DNA of 64,000 nucleotides from Echinarachnius parma (GCA_037951105.1 JBAMJV010002084.1:62001-126000), one strand, 5' to 3'; shown: positions 1 to 11,243, counted from the stretch's first letter. Made by a program: numbers and translations. The notes: generated from the sequence alone by a model not told the origin.

Positions 1-154
1 CAAATATACTGCGCATACCCTGTAATACGGATTGGTACCATTTTAAAGAGTAATACACACCCTTTCAAGTGATACCAAACATAACCAGCATGATTTCATA
101 TGAAAAGAGATTTACTCAATCAAAGTTGAGTTTCCACAAAATTTTTGAGGGGTT
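1..154. mobile_element. Right-end fragment of TA-type element (AACCCCTC family)
   Basis: The stretch ends TCAAAGTTGAGTTTCC... TTTTTGAGGGGTT followed by TA. This matches the right end of the complete element at 11244-12828, including the TTTCAAGTGATACCAA internal motif. Only the right end lies inside the window. Confidence 0.7.
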
Positions 155-261
155 TAATTTGTGGTGAATTGTATGATGCTTTAACATTATGCACTCCATG
201 CCAAAGAGAAAATACAAATGAAAGACTCTGGCTAGAAGCACCAAATACAACTGATGTTTAA

Positions 262-980
262 CCCTAAAAAGGCCGGGCTATTTGAGGTCTTCCTACGGCC
301 GGAGGGGGGCCATAATGGCCCCCCCTTAAGATCTCGGCCGCAAAGCGGCCGATCGCCGTGAAAATTTGCATGCATGATGAGTGAAGTGTATAGAATACAA
401 TGGTAATTTCAATTTTTTGAAAAATGTATTAATTTGCATATTTATGGTAATTTATGCAAATAAGGTCATAAAATTCATATTTTTACCCATAAATCATATA
501 TTCTTCTTAATCAAACTCTGGTTTTCACTACATATATTCTTTAGAGCATTTGGAATAATAATACGACAACAAATTTGGAAGAGCCAGGTTCTTCCTTATG
601 TTTTCTATTGTTTTTAAAATTTCTTATGTATTTCTTTGTTTTTGTTTACTTATGTATTTTATTGTTTTTGTTGATTATTTTATTTCTAACTATAATTCAA
701 CTATTTTGAACCCCAAAACAAACATATAAAATGTAAACAGGACCAAATAACCAATGATATACCTCCTTTTACGAAAAGTGATATTTCCATATATGTTTTG
801 TACACAAATCACGAAATTGAGCGATTTTCGGGCTGACATGCATAGACAAAAAAAGGTCACGTGACTTCGTAACGGTAGGTCAGATTTTCAAAAATTTTGT
901 TTTAAAATATGCGCAAGACCCAAAAGAAAAAATTCACCAAGCAGCGGCGCGTCATCTTACCGCGTTTTGGAGCAATAAAA
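262..980 (+). mobile_element. TTAA-type (piggyBac-like) MITE, copy 1, lacks right end
   Basis: It begins right after TTAA at 258-261 with CCCTAAAAAGGCCGGGC, then a G-rich run, GGCCATAATGGCC and the palindrome CGGCCGCAAAGCGGCCG. It matches the complete copies at 20655-21394 and 39657-40447. TTAA target sites and CCC-starting termini are the rule in the piggyBac superfamily. The right end is replaced at about 981 by the head of a DR1-array element. No transposase is present. Confidence 0.75.
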
Positions 981-1070
981 ACTAGATGGATCTTCGACTG
1001 CGCGCAGTCGAAAATTATGCCTCCGCTATCACGCAATTTTTATATCGAGCCAAAATCAACATGCACTGAA
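981..1070 (+). mobile_element. Head fragment of DR1-array element
   Basis: It starts with CTAGATGGATC and the perfect 20-bp palindrome TTCGACTGCGCGCAGTCGAA, then ATTATGCCTCCGCTATCACGC. The same head begins the complete copies at 19159 and 34541. The match stops after about 90 bp. Confidence 0.75.
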
Positions 1071-1129
1071 TACTGTAAACTCAATTTTGATGGTAATTTT
1101 ATATCACAATTACGAGCTATTTTGTGGCT

Positions 1130-1590
1130 CATACTTATATGGATTTACGGAAAATATAAGTTATATAAAGAAAACATGCACTGTATTTCGCGGTAATAAA
1201 GACATTGGACATTGGTATTACCGCTCCATCGACTAAAGCAAAGTTGCATATTAAATGATTATTGCAACTTAATAACCTTGGTAGCCAAAATGAGCCTTTT
1301 TAACAGAGAGAATAAACTTTTTTAATGAATAAGTTAAAGAATGATTCAACAATTAATGTGGCTCATAAAAAGGTCATATTTATGTAGATATATAATAAAA
1401 ATATATTACGTAATTATGAGTTATACGAAGTAAACATGCTTTGTTCTACATGTTTCGCGATAATAAAGGAATTTGGCATTAGTATTACCGCTCCCTCGAC
1501 TATTTATGATAAGACCCAGACAGTGTAAAATGGCAAGGAACAATACTAAAGCGAAGTTGCATATCAACTTATTGCAACCTATTGAACAGA
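1130..1590. repeat. Diverged direct repeat around TATTACCGCTCC
   Basis: About 65-160 bp around 1165-1290 recurs diverged at 1430-1590. Shared words are TTCGCGRTAATAAAG, TATTACCGCTCC-TCGAC and AAGTTGCATATYAA. No coding sequence or family was recognised. Confidence 0.5.
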
Positions 1591-1776
1591 GAGAATACAA
1601 TTTGACTTTAAAAGGAAAAGGAATGCAGGAAAAGGTGAAAGAATGGCAGCATCTTTGACACTAGATGGCAGACTGTTCCACACTCTAGGCAAACGACGTG
1701 ATGGCGAACAAAAAAGAGATTGTGTTCTAGAAGTTAGATGCTGAAACGTCAAACTGTCAGGGTGTCGAGGATTCAC
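1579..1776 (-). mobile_element. LINE (non-LTR retrotransposon) fragment, C-terminal reverse-transcriptase end
   Basis: The minus strand encodes 65 residues including RRLPRVWNSLPSSVKDA. A small block followed by (V/I)WNSLP and hydrophobic residues is typical of the C-terminal tail of CR1/Jockey/RTE-type reverse transcriptases in animals. No catalytic domain is present: upstream sequence (higher coordinates) is an unrelated TTAA-type element. It is a dead 5'-truncated LINE copy; the clade cannot be assigned. Confidence 0.5.
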
Positions 1777-3023
1777 AATTATGTTTCCAGAGTGTTTTGA
1801 AAGAGCATGCAGCTTTAATGGCAGAATAAACGTTATTTGATCAAAATTGGTTCAGAAATGGCTGAAAGCCTGAAATATCAATAAATATCTCCGATCGGTA
1901 AACCCCCACTTGGTCTAAACCCGCTTCGTCTAATATCCACTTCGTCTAATCCTACATAGTCTAAACCCATTTCGTCTATAACCACTTGGTCCAATAGCCG
2001 GTTCGTCTAATAACCATTTGGGCTATACCCTTATCGTCTAATATCCACTTGGTCCAAACCCACTTAGTCTAATGCCATTTCGTCTAATCACCAGATTGTC
2101 TAATATTCTATTGGTCTAATACTACAACGTCTAATATCCATTAGGGCTATACCCACTTCGGCTATATCCAGATGGGCAGTTTCTCACTTCGTCTAATCAC
2201 CATTTCATCAACTTCCCGTTTGGTCTAATTGACAGTTGGGCTACTCCCACTTGGGCTAATGTCCCACTTGGGCTAATGCCCACATGGTCTAATGCCCACA
2301 TGGTCTAATGCCCATTTGGTCTAATGACCATTTGGTCTAATGACCATTTGGTCTAATGGAAGTTTGATATGATATGTAGGTGTTGAAAGAGGGGGTCTGA
2401 CCACATTTTAATTGTTATATAGTGTGTTATTTTATGTTTATGTATTTCAGGGGCTGCACCCCCATGCACCCGTACGAAACTAGACAATTTAAAATTACCA
2501 CTAAAATAACGAGTGTAATACAATTATATTTTGTGAAAGCATAATGTTATAAATGCCTGTGAAATATCTTAATGTTAACCTGTGATTCATGTTTGCTCCT
2601 CTCTGTAGTCAATAAGTCAAATTGTCTCTTTAAGTCTTAGCATACAACGAATGTTTTCTTTCCCACTCGTATACAAATACAAAAAGGGGGGGGGGATAAT
2701 TGTACATGTCATCCCCCACCTTGTGAGGCGGGATGTATCCCACTCATCCTCCCGTTGCCTGTTTGACGATATACCATTTTATGGAACCTGTTTTTTTTTA
2801 AAGGTACCTGATTATAACGCCCACTTGTTTTCTTTTAGGTGGTCAATATCCACCGTTTGATGAATAGTGGGAAAATAGATAAAATAGATATTATCTATTA
2901 TAGATATTATCTATTTTCTCTTGGGTGGTGTATGAAGGTCACCTGATTGTAATGGCCAATTATTTTTCTTTTATACACAGGTTTCGTCTCACTGTGGCTA
3001 AATATCCATAGAGCTATAATTAC

Positions 3024-3942
3024 GGGTGCGCTTCGTTATTCCGAAGGTTCTCTATTCCTAAAATGAAATCGGGTTCGTTATTCCGAAGGTTCGGTACTCC
3101 TAAAATGAATTAGGGTTCGTTAATCCGAAAATGAAATTGGGGGTGTTTCATGAGCCCCCTCCCAAATCAATTTAAATCATGGCTTTTATCTAATTTGTTT
3201 GGAAAAGAGAGTAAAACAAGATAACTCCGATTGCTCAATTTCAATTAAAACAATGCAAAAGCTCCTTAACGGGGGGGGGGGGGGGGGGGGGGGGGCACCC
3301 CCTCCCACACCCCCTTTAGCAAAAAGCTAGATCCGCCCCTGCCCTTACTATAGTTGCTATTTATGATGAAATACATACAATTCAGACAAATACAATGTTA
3401 GAATTAAGATATTTTGGACTGATATCAAGCAGCAAAATCTAACTTTATGACATAATTATAATTATATAATATCAAATCGATTGTGGTTTAATTTCATGTT
3501 TTTTTTTACATGAGAAAGATATAAATGTATCTCAAATATCTCATTCTTATTGCACTCTTTTACAAAGAAAAAGAAAATAATTTTTGAGGAAATTCATTTC
3601 AGTTTATAACAACATATTACAAATGATTCTTATACAATTTTACTAGAATTTTAAAGCCACTCTTTGCCCCCTCCCCTTCTCCCCCACCCCCATGCAGCCA
3701 CGGCAATTAGAATAAGATTGATCCCCTTTCCCAAGACCACACTGCTCAAAATCATTTTTTTAGGCAACATTCAAATTCAAAAAATCAAATTCTTTTCTAC
3801 GTCGTATTTTTTAATATCCCTAATTTCATTTTAGGACTAACGAACCTTCAGAATAACGAACCCGATTTTATTTTCGGATCAACGAACCTTCGGAATAACA
3901 AACCTTCCGAATAACGAACCTTCCGAATAACGGACTGTAACC
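3024..3942. mobile_element. Nested foldback element, TTCGTTATTCCGAAGG repeats, 8-bp target duplication
   Basis: The left arm carries direct units TTCGTTATTCCGAAGGTT (3031-3130); the right arm (3815-3935) has the same units inverted (AACCTTCGGAATAACGAA). The 8-mer ATAATTAC flanks it exactly at 3016-3023 and 3943-3950. It lies between the arms of the 1899-4474 foldback, so it arrived later. It contains a 25-G run (3271-3295) and AT-rich filler, no gene. Confidence 0.8.
3271..3295 (+). repeat. Poly-G run of 25
   Basis: Uninterrupted run of 25 G followed by a C-rich stretch. Similar G or C runs recur at 6386-6440, 6485-6500, 39699-39740 and 48060-48170, mostly inside MITEs. Confidence 0.9.
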
Positions 3943-4905
3943 ATAATTACAGCCTTATGGAATCGTTCATACGGTATACGCTATACAGGCGGTGGCCACC
4001 ACACAGGCCAGTGTGGGCGATCGTTAGACCAAATGGGAATTAGACTAAATGGTCATTAGACCAAATGGGAATTAGACTAATGGTCATTAGACCAAATGGG
4101 AATTAGACTAAATGGTCATTAGACGAACTGCTTTTAGACCAAGTGGAAAATAGACCTGATGGTATTAGACGAAATGGTATTGGACCAAATGGTTATAGAC
4201 AAAACGGTAATTAGACCAATTGCATATGGACCAAGTGAAGAGTAGCCTAACTGAGAATTAGACGAACTGGTATTAGACGAAGTGATAATAGACGAAACGA
4301 GGAAAAAAAAAAGTAGACGAAGTGACAATTAGACCATTTGGTGATTAGACGAAACGGCAGTTGCCTAAATGGGCATTAGACCTAGTGATGATTAGACCAA
4401 ATAGGTTTAGCCGAAGTGAAGTTAGACGAACTGATGATTGGACCAAGTGGTATTAGACCAAGTGAATATAAACCCTCCGATCGGAGTAAATCTGGGCCCC
4501 AGATTTATTTGATTTTTTTTTTAATTATAAAAATGCTTCCACTTTTTTAAAAATTTTCAAAAGAGGTTCTTGAATAGTTGTTGATGATCTCTCTATTAAA
4601 TCATTATATCAAAAAAACATCACATGCATAATTTTGTATGAAAATGGTTGAAACCAATGCTTTTTCAGAGAGCACCCTCTCATGTTTTAATGGCTCTTTT
4701 TGATTAATAACAGGCTTTTTACTTAGTCATTTGTAATTTTCTATACCTTTCGAGCATGGTGGAGTTATAACTTTTAGTTTGTAATGTTATTGTGTAGGTT
4801 TTGGTTACTAAAGCTCAGCCTTACCAAAACGGGGGCCCATGACTTTGTTCCAATATCAGAACAAATAAACTGCAGCTCTTAAAATTATAATGACACTATA
4901 CTTAC

Positions 4906-5036
4906 TTGGCGAGATCAGCAGGAGTCTGCCCCTCTGCATCTAATGCACCTGGGTCTGCACCATAAACTATCAGCAGCTCACACTGAAGCATCTGCCCCTC
5001 CTTTGCTGCTACATGTAATGGGGTGTTACACTTCTC
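4906..5036 (-). CDS. GIT: GIT exon: second ankyrin repeat
   Basis: A 131-bp exon with acceptor GGGTACAG and donor GTAAGT. It reads EKCNTPLHVAAKEGQMLQCE, then LLIVYGADPGALDAEGQTPADLA, and ends two bases into the next codon. TPLHVAA is the ankyrin consensus, and LLxVYGADPG is characteristic of GIT1/GIT2. The next exon (RQAGHHELAERL-like in vertebrates) should lie at lower coordinates. It was not found between 1 and 4905, which is filled with nested repeats, so it is probably outside the window. Confidence 0.95.
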
Positions 5037-5068
5037 CTGTACCCATCAATCGATATATTAATAATAGC

Positions 5069-5095
5069 AATAATAATAATAATAATAATAATAAT
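5069..5095. repeat. (AAT)n microsatellite
   Basis: Tandem TAA/AAT triplets just upstream (gene sense) of the acceptor of the second GIT ankyrin exon; length-variable simple sequence. Confidence 0.9.
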
Positions 5096-5152
5096 CAATA
5101 AGAGATGATAAATTGATTTCCATCCTTTGGGTTTATGTCATCCCCAAGTGGA

Positions 5153-5228
5153 TTTCTATAGCTCAGGTGGTAGAGCACCGGTCTGGCTGTCTAGAGGTAT
5201 CTAGTTCGAATCCCGGAGGAATCCCATT
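5153..5228 (+). pseudogene. tRNA-like sequence (tRNA pseudogene or SINE head)
   Basis: The stretch holds an A-box-like TAGCTCAGGTGGTAGAGCA and a B-box-like GTTCGAATCCC in correct order and spacing. The ends GGATTTC and GGAATCC can pair as a 7-bp acceptor stem. The anticodon arm does not pair (CCGGT has no partner) and the T-stem is mismatched, so it is not a working tRNA. A short T run follows about 10 bp downstream. Polymerase III promoter boxes with a decayed fold suit a SINE head or an old tRNA pseudogene. Confidence 0.45.
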
Positions 5229-5514
5229 TTCTTTGCTTTTTTTTTCATTTATATTATACAGAGTGTCCCAGATAAAACGAAACCGGATTTCATGGCAGAA
5301 ATTTTCTGTCATAATGAATAATTTCTTTGATGAGATATACATGAATGAAAAGCTCTGTTTCTTTTCTTTCATTTGATGTACAACTTATGGCACATATCTC
5401 ATGCATGACTAAATTAGAACAATGGAAATTAGTGTTACCAAAATTCCATTTGCACTCAGAAATTACAGGTTTGGATGAGTTTTTAGGGTTGTAAACGTAC
5501 TTATTTTGAAAAAG

Positions 5515-5885
5515 GACAAACACCGCATAAAAATTCATATTTTTTTCTTTTATATGACACCTCATGATTAAAAAATAAACGATTTATGTCAGAGAACGAG
5601 TACAATGAAAACATTCTTGATTTCAGCCCAAATGAGTAACTTTCCTGATCTAGCATGTTTCCTATGTTTTCCCTGATCCTCATGTTTGTGTATGTTCACT
5701 CATGCATCAAGTCCATTGTCAGCTGCTAAGTCAGGAAAGCTGAGCGACTTCTTTCTTAACTATCTACTCATTTGGGCAAATCAGGATATGTTTTCATTGT
5801 ACTTGTTCTCTGGCATACATCGTTTATTTTTTGTGCATGAGGTGTCATATAACAGATAAACATATGAATTGTTATGCAGTATGCA
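5515..5885. mobile_element. Small foldback (MITE-like), ~110-bp inverted arms
   Basis: ATATGACACCTCATGA, AATAAACGATTTATGTCAGAG and GTACAATGAAAACAT (5553-5615) recur inverted and in mirror order at 5770-5850. A motif AGAGTGTCC lies outside both arms (5260s and 5885-5893), reminiscent of mariner-type termini, but both copies are in the same orientation. No target duplication was identified. Confidence 0.55.
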
Positions 5886-6183
5886 GAGTGTCCAGTGATA
5901 CTTCATTGAGATACATGTCTATTATTGATATTACTCATCTATACTTTGTGATACATTATTGTACTATTCATCATTGTTCTGATTATTGTCAATAAAGCAA
6001 GAACACTATATATACTTTGATGAACCAGTGTTTATCTTGGATTGAACTTGTGTCATCTTGAACAGTTAACACTCGCCTATATCTACCACACTACCCTATT
6101 CCAGCCAGTCACCCTTCAGGTGCACACAGCTCTAAGGAACCACGTTTCCACAAATGCATACTTTCATGCAACATGTGACTTAC

Positions 6184-6270
6184 CGCATGATAGAAGTTTG
6201 CCAGTGCTCCTAGTGACAGCAGTCTCAGACATGTCTCTAGGTTACCTGTCCGCACACTGGAGTGCAGTTG
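6184..6270 (-). CDS. GIT: GIT exon: first ankyrin repeat
   Basis: An 87-bp exon with acceptor TTTCCATAG and donor GTAAGT, exactly 29 codons in phase 0 at both ends. It reads QLHSSVRTGNLETCLRLLSL followed by GALANFYHA. QLHSSVRTGNLETCLRLLSLGA is identical to the vertebrate GIT sequence over that stretch, so the residues are under strong constraint. The upstream intron (6271-9406) holds a foldback element that a hAT-type element has split. Confidence 0.97.
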
Positions 6271-6384
6271 CTATGGAAACAAAAACAATTAAGATAAAGA
6301 ACAAATTAAAATCATTGTATATTTACAATCCACAATTTGTTGCCCACCACACTGTCATCCATTGTACTGAAAGCAAAGGCGTAC

Positions 6385-6500
6385 CGGGGGGGGGGGGGGG
6401 GGGGGGGGGGTGAACCCCCAAGTGAACCCCCAACCCCCCCCCCCCCCCGACCTTTTGATGAAAAAATTACTGTTTTGGGCCCAAGGGGGGGGGGGGGGGA
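6385..6500. repeat. Poly-G/poly-C low-complexity cluster
   Basis: Runs of G (6386-6410), C (6435-6450) and G (6485-6500) separated by short unique sequence. Open frames across it are poly-Gly/poly-Pro artefacts. Confidence 0.85.
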
Positions 6501-6979
6501 GGTTTGAACCCTTACAACTTTTTAACAGGTCTTGAGTCCACTTTTTAGCGGTCCCGACCATCATAACCAATGGTCTCGGCCCCCAAGCCCAAGGACACAA
6601 CTTAAAGGGCAATGAAACCCAAGCAAACTGTTGCTTTCATAGACTTGAAGAGATTAAGAGGAATAATCTCTGAAAGTTAAGAGCATAATCGGGGCCATAA
6701 ACAAGAAATCTATGGCTCTTTGAAGATGCCCATTTATTCCTATGGGAAACTCAAATTGGCAACGCACTCTGATAAGTTTGTGGACTACTTCCCATACGAT
6801 TTGTACACAATTTTTCCCATTTTTACAGTTTTCTTCATAGTCACACTTTACCATTCCCCAAACTCACAATATGTTGTGTATAAATGTATTATAAAAAACA
6901 TATGTTGAACTCAACATATTTTGAGAAAATTGAACAAAATTGAAATTGTGTACAAACCCACTTTTGCCATTTTCAAAGA

Positions 6980-7345
6980 GCCATATTTTTCTTATTTCTT
7001 GACCGATTGTGCTCAAATTTTCAGGGACTATTCATCCTATTTAGTGTCTTGAGTATTGGTAAAACTTAAATTAAGTAACCAAAACCTGCATCATTACAGT
7101 ACAAACTAATATTTATAACTCCACCATGCTCGAAAGGTATACACAATTACAAACGACTAAGTTAAAACCCTGTTATTATTTTAAAAGAGCTGTTACAATT
7201 CAAGAGGGCGCTCTCTAAAACTCATTGGTTTAAGCCATTTTTTCATACAAAATTGTGCATTTGCTGTTTTGTTAAAATAAGGATTCAATAGAGATCATCA
7301 ACAACTATTTAAAAACCTATTTAGATTTTTTTTCAAAGTAGTCTA
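6980..7345 (-). mobile_element. Inverted fragment of the AGGGGTAGTTCAG TTAA-type family
   Basis: Inverted match to about 4600-4830 and 39000-39210: AACCAAAACCTG, CTCCACCATGCTCGAAAGG, the AAGAGGGCGCTCTC region, and CAACAACTATTTAA. Both ends are decayed. Confidence 0.6.
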
Positions 7346-7584
7346 TAAGCATTTTTTGCATTTTTCTAAAAAGTCATAATGTCCCCCAGCCGGTAGACTT
7401 ATGAATAAATATCTTGAAATCAAACTTATCAACTATGAGAGCATTTGAAAGGGAATGATTCTCATTTTACATGTTTTATTCTTGAAAGGAACTTTAAAAA
7501 ATATTAGGAGTTGCCAATTTGTAGAGGAAAATAATGTTCAATTTTGCCTTAAAATAGCTCACGTCCTTGATGGGTCCACCATCA

Positions 7585-9215
7585 ATTTTCTTTTGATTTT
7601 GATTTTGTTCTCTACATACATGTATTAAAACATAATTTCATGCAAATGTGTCCCAACGTTTGCCCTCTGAATGAAGGAGGGTCATCATTTTAAGTCACTT
7701 GCTGTATAGGCTAATAGGGCATAACCGATGTGGGATTTCACTGCCGATCCGATGTCCGATTTTTTCCCCCCCGTATCAGCCGATCCGATCCTATGCACTG
7801 ATGTGTTTTTTCAAAAAATGTTGCCTTATGTTTTCTATTGTTTTTTGGCAACGCGGATTTGCCAAGAGCAAGGCACACGTAATGCATGCATGCGCGCGCG
7901 GGGCGAGAGCAGAGAGAACAATGCAGAACGATCATGAGCTGCACAAGCACTCACAAAAATGCAGTGTTTTAAGCTTAAATTCATCTTTTTATATGGCAAT
8001 AAAATAACAAGCGTCGATGCTTTGAGGGATTTATGTAACAAGATTTACAGAAATATAGTTACAGAATATACAGAATTACCTCGGTTATGGGCAAAACATT
8101 AGTTTTCCCGAAGTAGAGGAACGAAAACTCAAGCGATGGCGAAGCTTTTGATAAGCGATTGAATAAAGCAACTAGCAAGTAAAAAATGTCCACGTTTTCG
8201 ATCGTTGCCAATTTGTAGACTTTGTAGACTTTGGAAATTTATGCGGCTATGTTTTTTATATGCAGTTCGAGCGAGTTATCAGTAAAATCTTCCGAGATTG
8301 TCAGCGCATTTGTTTGCTGTTTTTTTTTGGCTGTTTTTGTAGGCATTTGTTCTCATATTTAAAAAACCATGCAAACATGTAAGTAAATTAACAAATCGTC
8401 TGGCGTAGGTTCGATGAATCTTTCATTTTCGTTTTTTTTTGTTTTTGTGCAAGGCAGCTGGCGCTAGCTTTTTCTAGTGCAATTCATAACCCAGTCCCGT
8501 GCGGCCGCCGAGACTCTGGGGGCCGGTGTTCCATATAACGTTCCACAGACGGGCAATTTTTTTGCATTCTGTTCAATTTCCGTCTGTAAATTTGTCAAAC
8601 AAATCAATAATTTTGCGAAAATAACCACTCATACGGATGATACCGTACAATATACACTGAACAGTTAATAGTGGGCAATTTTCTAGATTTTTTTTTTTTT
8701 TCATTTCCGATGTTGCAAATCATTTCACTTTTCAGTTCACATTGAATCAGTAGCGCATCGGCACATTCAGCAAAATATTGCCGATCCGGTGTGTAACTGT
8801 TGCCCATGTGGCCAAATATCGGCCCGATACGATGTCCGATCCGATTATCGGTTATGCCCTATAGGCTAATCCCATTCATCATTTACAGCATGGAGGCTGC
8901 TATTGATGTTTTTGATTTGTTCGCGCTAAAATGTTGCATCAAACCCAAACAAACAAGCTATGCCTCTTTTTGTTAGCTCTCGCAGCTCACAGGGTTTGTG
9001 CACAAACAAAAAATGAGCCAACAAAAAGAGTTAGAGCGAACAATTCCAAAACCAAGTTTCATAAACATCAATGGCAGCCTCCATGTTGTACGCCATGAAT
9101 GTGATTAGCCTGTACAGCAAGTGACTTTGAATGATGCTCATTCTTTGCCCAGAGGGCCAATGTTGGACGTATTGTAGAGAAATTGATCAAAAGTAAATAT
9201 ATGGTAGGGAACTTC
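7585..9215. mobile_element. Foldback element split by a hAT-type insertion
   Basis: Left arm sequence (7585-7714 continuing at 8870-8930) returns inverted at about 9040-9215: CTTGCTGTATAGGCTAAT, CATGGAGGCTGC, GCCCTCTG and ATTGATGTTT all have mirror partners. The hAT-type element 7715-8861 sits inside the left arm, so the foldback is older. Centre near 8990. No coding content. Confidence 0.7.
7715..8861. mobile_element. Non-autonomous hAT-type element, TIR TAGGGCATAACCGAT
   Basis: The termini are perfect inverted TAGGGCATAACCGAT. An exact 8-bp duplication TAGGCTAA flanks it (7707-7714 and 8862-8869). Subterminal clusters of GCCGATCCGATGTCCGA occur at both ends, inverted. Eight-bp duplications and short TA-starting termini fit the hAT superfamily. 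At 1147 bp with no transposase it needs a helper. It lies in the intron between GIT exons 6184-6270 and 9407-9506. Confidence 0.85.
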
Positions 9216-9406
9216 TGGTTTAAATGATATTTCAAAACAATTTGATATCAAACTATTTTTAATATCAAATATACCTTATCACTGGCTGAGTTAAAAGGTT
9301 GTAATTTCATAAGAACATTACACCCCCCAAAAATAAAAATCCCTATTTTACTGGATTCACCATTAATAATCAAAGCAACTGTTACAAAAAATAAAAGGCA
9401 TCTTAC

Positions 9407-9506
9407 TCTGCTCAGGTCTTTGATAGTAGTCTCATCACCATCCTTTAGGCGGTGAACAAAGTCTAACTTCTGGTACTTGGCACGGATGAATTCTGACTTG
9501 AATGGG
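9407..9506 (-). CDS. GIT: GIT exon: linker between ArfGAP and ankyrin repeats
   Basis: A 100-bp exon with acceptor TTCACCAG and donor GTAAGA. The first base completes the preceding His codon; 33 codons follow, reading PFKSEFIRAKYQKLDFVHRL and KDGDETTIKDLSR. SEFIRAKYQ and KDLS are strongly conserved in GIT1/GIT2. It ends in phase 0 and joins QLHSS of the next exon, as KDLSKQLHSS does in vertebrate GIT. Compared with vertebrates the segment between HRL and KDL is slightly shorter and more acidic. Confidence 0.95.
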
Positions 9507-10249
9507 CTGGTGAACAGAGAGAAAAATAAGGAAATTACCAAAGATTTATTTTTGTGATATAAATGGGCAAAAAAAAAGAGGAAAACACCTTTGTCATTCC
9601 TAAAGTGAGAAGAATAGTTGGGTTATTCTGATTGTTGGATAATTCAATGTGGACTGATGGATCAGAATAATAACTCTGCGACTCATGAATCCCCTAAATG
9701 ATTGGCAAACACGTACACAAAGGCCAAGGAGAACAAAAAAGAAACCTTCATGATATGATTGAAATCAACATGCAAACTTAAGGCAAGCTATTAGCTTTTT
9801 AAATAAATGAAACATCATGCTGACACAGGGAAAGAACTCATGGGACAAATAACCCTCTTTTAGAGAAAACTCATCTGATCTGTACAATAACCTTGAACAA
9901 TTGGAATCAAATTTCCCAATTTGATACAGAGTACATGTATATCATATTCTAGTATTTGACTCTGCCAAAGAATGTCATAGCTGCCAACATTTGGAATTTT
10001 AAATTAGTAACATTTAAGCAAAACTGAATATCATGTGCGCGAAGCACACATCACGAGCGCGAAGTCCCTTTAGCCGGGGTCCAGGGGTCGCTTTAGGGCT
10101 CTGGAGCGTGAAGCGCAGAGTCCATTGCGGCCGGAGTCCATTGCGGCCGGCGTCCATGGCCCTATTTTTCATAATTTTTGCACAATTACTAGGTATGATT
10201 TGGTCAGATTTACGTTTAAACGTTGTCTCTATACGTTTAAAAACGTGAA
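9507..10249. other. Intron sequence without recognised element
   Basis: AT-rich GIT intron. A short GC-rich patch at 10035-10165 has repeated GCGCGAAG and TCCATTGCGGCCGG units just before a DR1-array element; nothing else was recognised. Confidence 0.5.
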
Positions 10250-11020
10250 AACGAAAATTATGCCTCCGCTATCACACGATTTTAATATCAAGCCCAAATT
10301 AACATGTACTGAATTAATTTTTTTAAAATATTTTTCATATATTTTGAGTCCTGTGACTATGACCATATGACCCCAAACTTTGATGGCTACATTGGCTCCC
10401 TAAAAAACATTCAGGTACCAAGTTTGATTGAAAGCCTACATTTAGTTCTTGAGATTTTGCCATTACAAGCTTTTTTGCATGTATAATGAGTCCTATGACC
10501 TTGACCTTTGACCTCATGACCCTTAAATCTAATCAGATCATTGCTACCCCGATATGTACACTCATACCAAGTTTGAAATTGATCCGTTAACCAGTTCTTG
10601 AGATATCGCAAGAACGAGGCAATTTTTGCACATATATTGAGTCCTGTGACCTTGACCTTTGATCTCATGAACCCCAAAATCTAATCAGATCATTGCCATC
10701 CCAAAATGTACACACATACCAAGTTTGAAATTGATAAGTCAACCGGTTCTTGAGATATCGCAAGAACGAGGCATTTTTGCATATATATTGAGTCCTATGA
10801 CCTTGACCTTTGACCTCATGAACCCTTAAATATAATCAGATCATTGTCACCCCAATATGTACACTCATACCAAGTTTGAAATTGATCCATCAACCGGTTC
10901 TTGAGATATCGCGAGAACGAAAACGGGACGTACGTACGGACGTACGTACGTACGGACGGACGGACGGACGGACAACCCGAAAACATAATGCCTCCGGCCA
11001 CTTCGTTGGAGGAGGCATAA
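10250..11020 (+). mobile_element. DR1-array element, copy without the head palindrome
   Basis: Starts AATTATGCCTCCGCTATCAC. It carries degenerate ~150-bp tandem units, each with a TGACCTTGACCTTTGACCT-type block (10496, 10648, 10797 regions) and CAAGTTTGAAATTGAT. It then has an ACGT/GGAC microsatellite (10928-10972) and the terminal hairpin ATGCCTCCG...CGGAGGCATAA. Same layout as 19159-20094. Confidence 0.8.
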
Positions 11021-11243
11021 AGAGAGTTACACTAAAGACTATTAGTATTATCATTATTTGTTAATTTGTTTTACTTCTTCTTATTATGTTCAGATTAACT
11101 TGCATTGTACGTTTTGTTTCCAACTTGTCAATTTTCAAAACAGATTTCGAGGACATTAGAAATATGATCACAATACATGGAAATGGATAAACTGTCGGAT
11201 AAAAGCTTAACTGAAAATCCATACTTGTCTCAGAATTATAATA

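Larger units (their letters stand above)
1899..4474. mobile_element. TU-like foldback element with arms of ~15-bp tandem repeats
   Basis: The left arm (1899-2370) is a run of 15-16-bp units such as CCACTTCGTCTAATA and CCATTTGGTCTAATG. The right arm (4020-4474) is the same array inverted (ATTAGACCAAATGG). The ends read TAAACCCCCACTTGGTC and, inverted, GGGTTTATATTCACTTGGTC. The 10-mer CTCCGATCGG stands on both sides (1889-1898, 4475-4484), so the target duplication is 8 to 10 bp. The sea-urchin TU family is known for long inverted repeats whose outer part is made of 15-bp tandem units and for 8-bp target duplications. The centre holds another foldback (3024-3942) and no coding sequence. Confidence 0.8.
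1793..4833 (+). mobile_element. TTAA-type element of AGGGGTAGTTCAG family, split by a foldback
   Basis: The halves 1793-1898 and 4485-4833 match the complete copy at 38297-39236: TTTAATGGCAGAATAAAC, GGCCCAGATTTATTTGAT, then TTTTGGTTACTAAAGCTCAG before the right end. The left terminus is not intact. The foldback at 1899-4474 was inserted at the CCGATCGG site and is the younger insertion. The right end is diverged (ACCAAAACGGGGG). Confidence 0.7.

Noticed and set aside
6042-6613. Frames ending in poly-Gly or poly-Pro around 6355-6612
   Set aside because: Produced by G and C runs; the real coding feature there is the 87-bp GIT exon on the minus strand.
10816-11064. Frames rich in RTDVRTYGRTDGRT
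   Set aside because: Translation of the ACGT/GGAC microsatellite in the DR1-array element; the same artefact occurs near 20000 and 35250.
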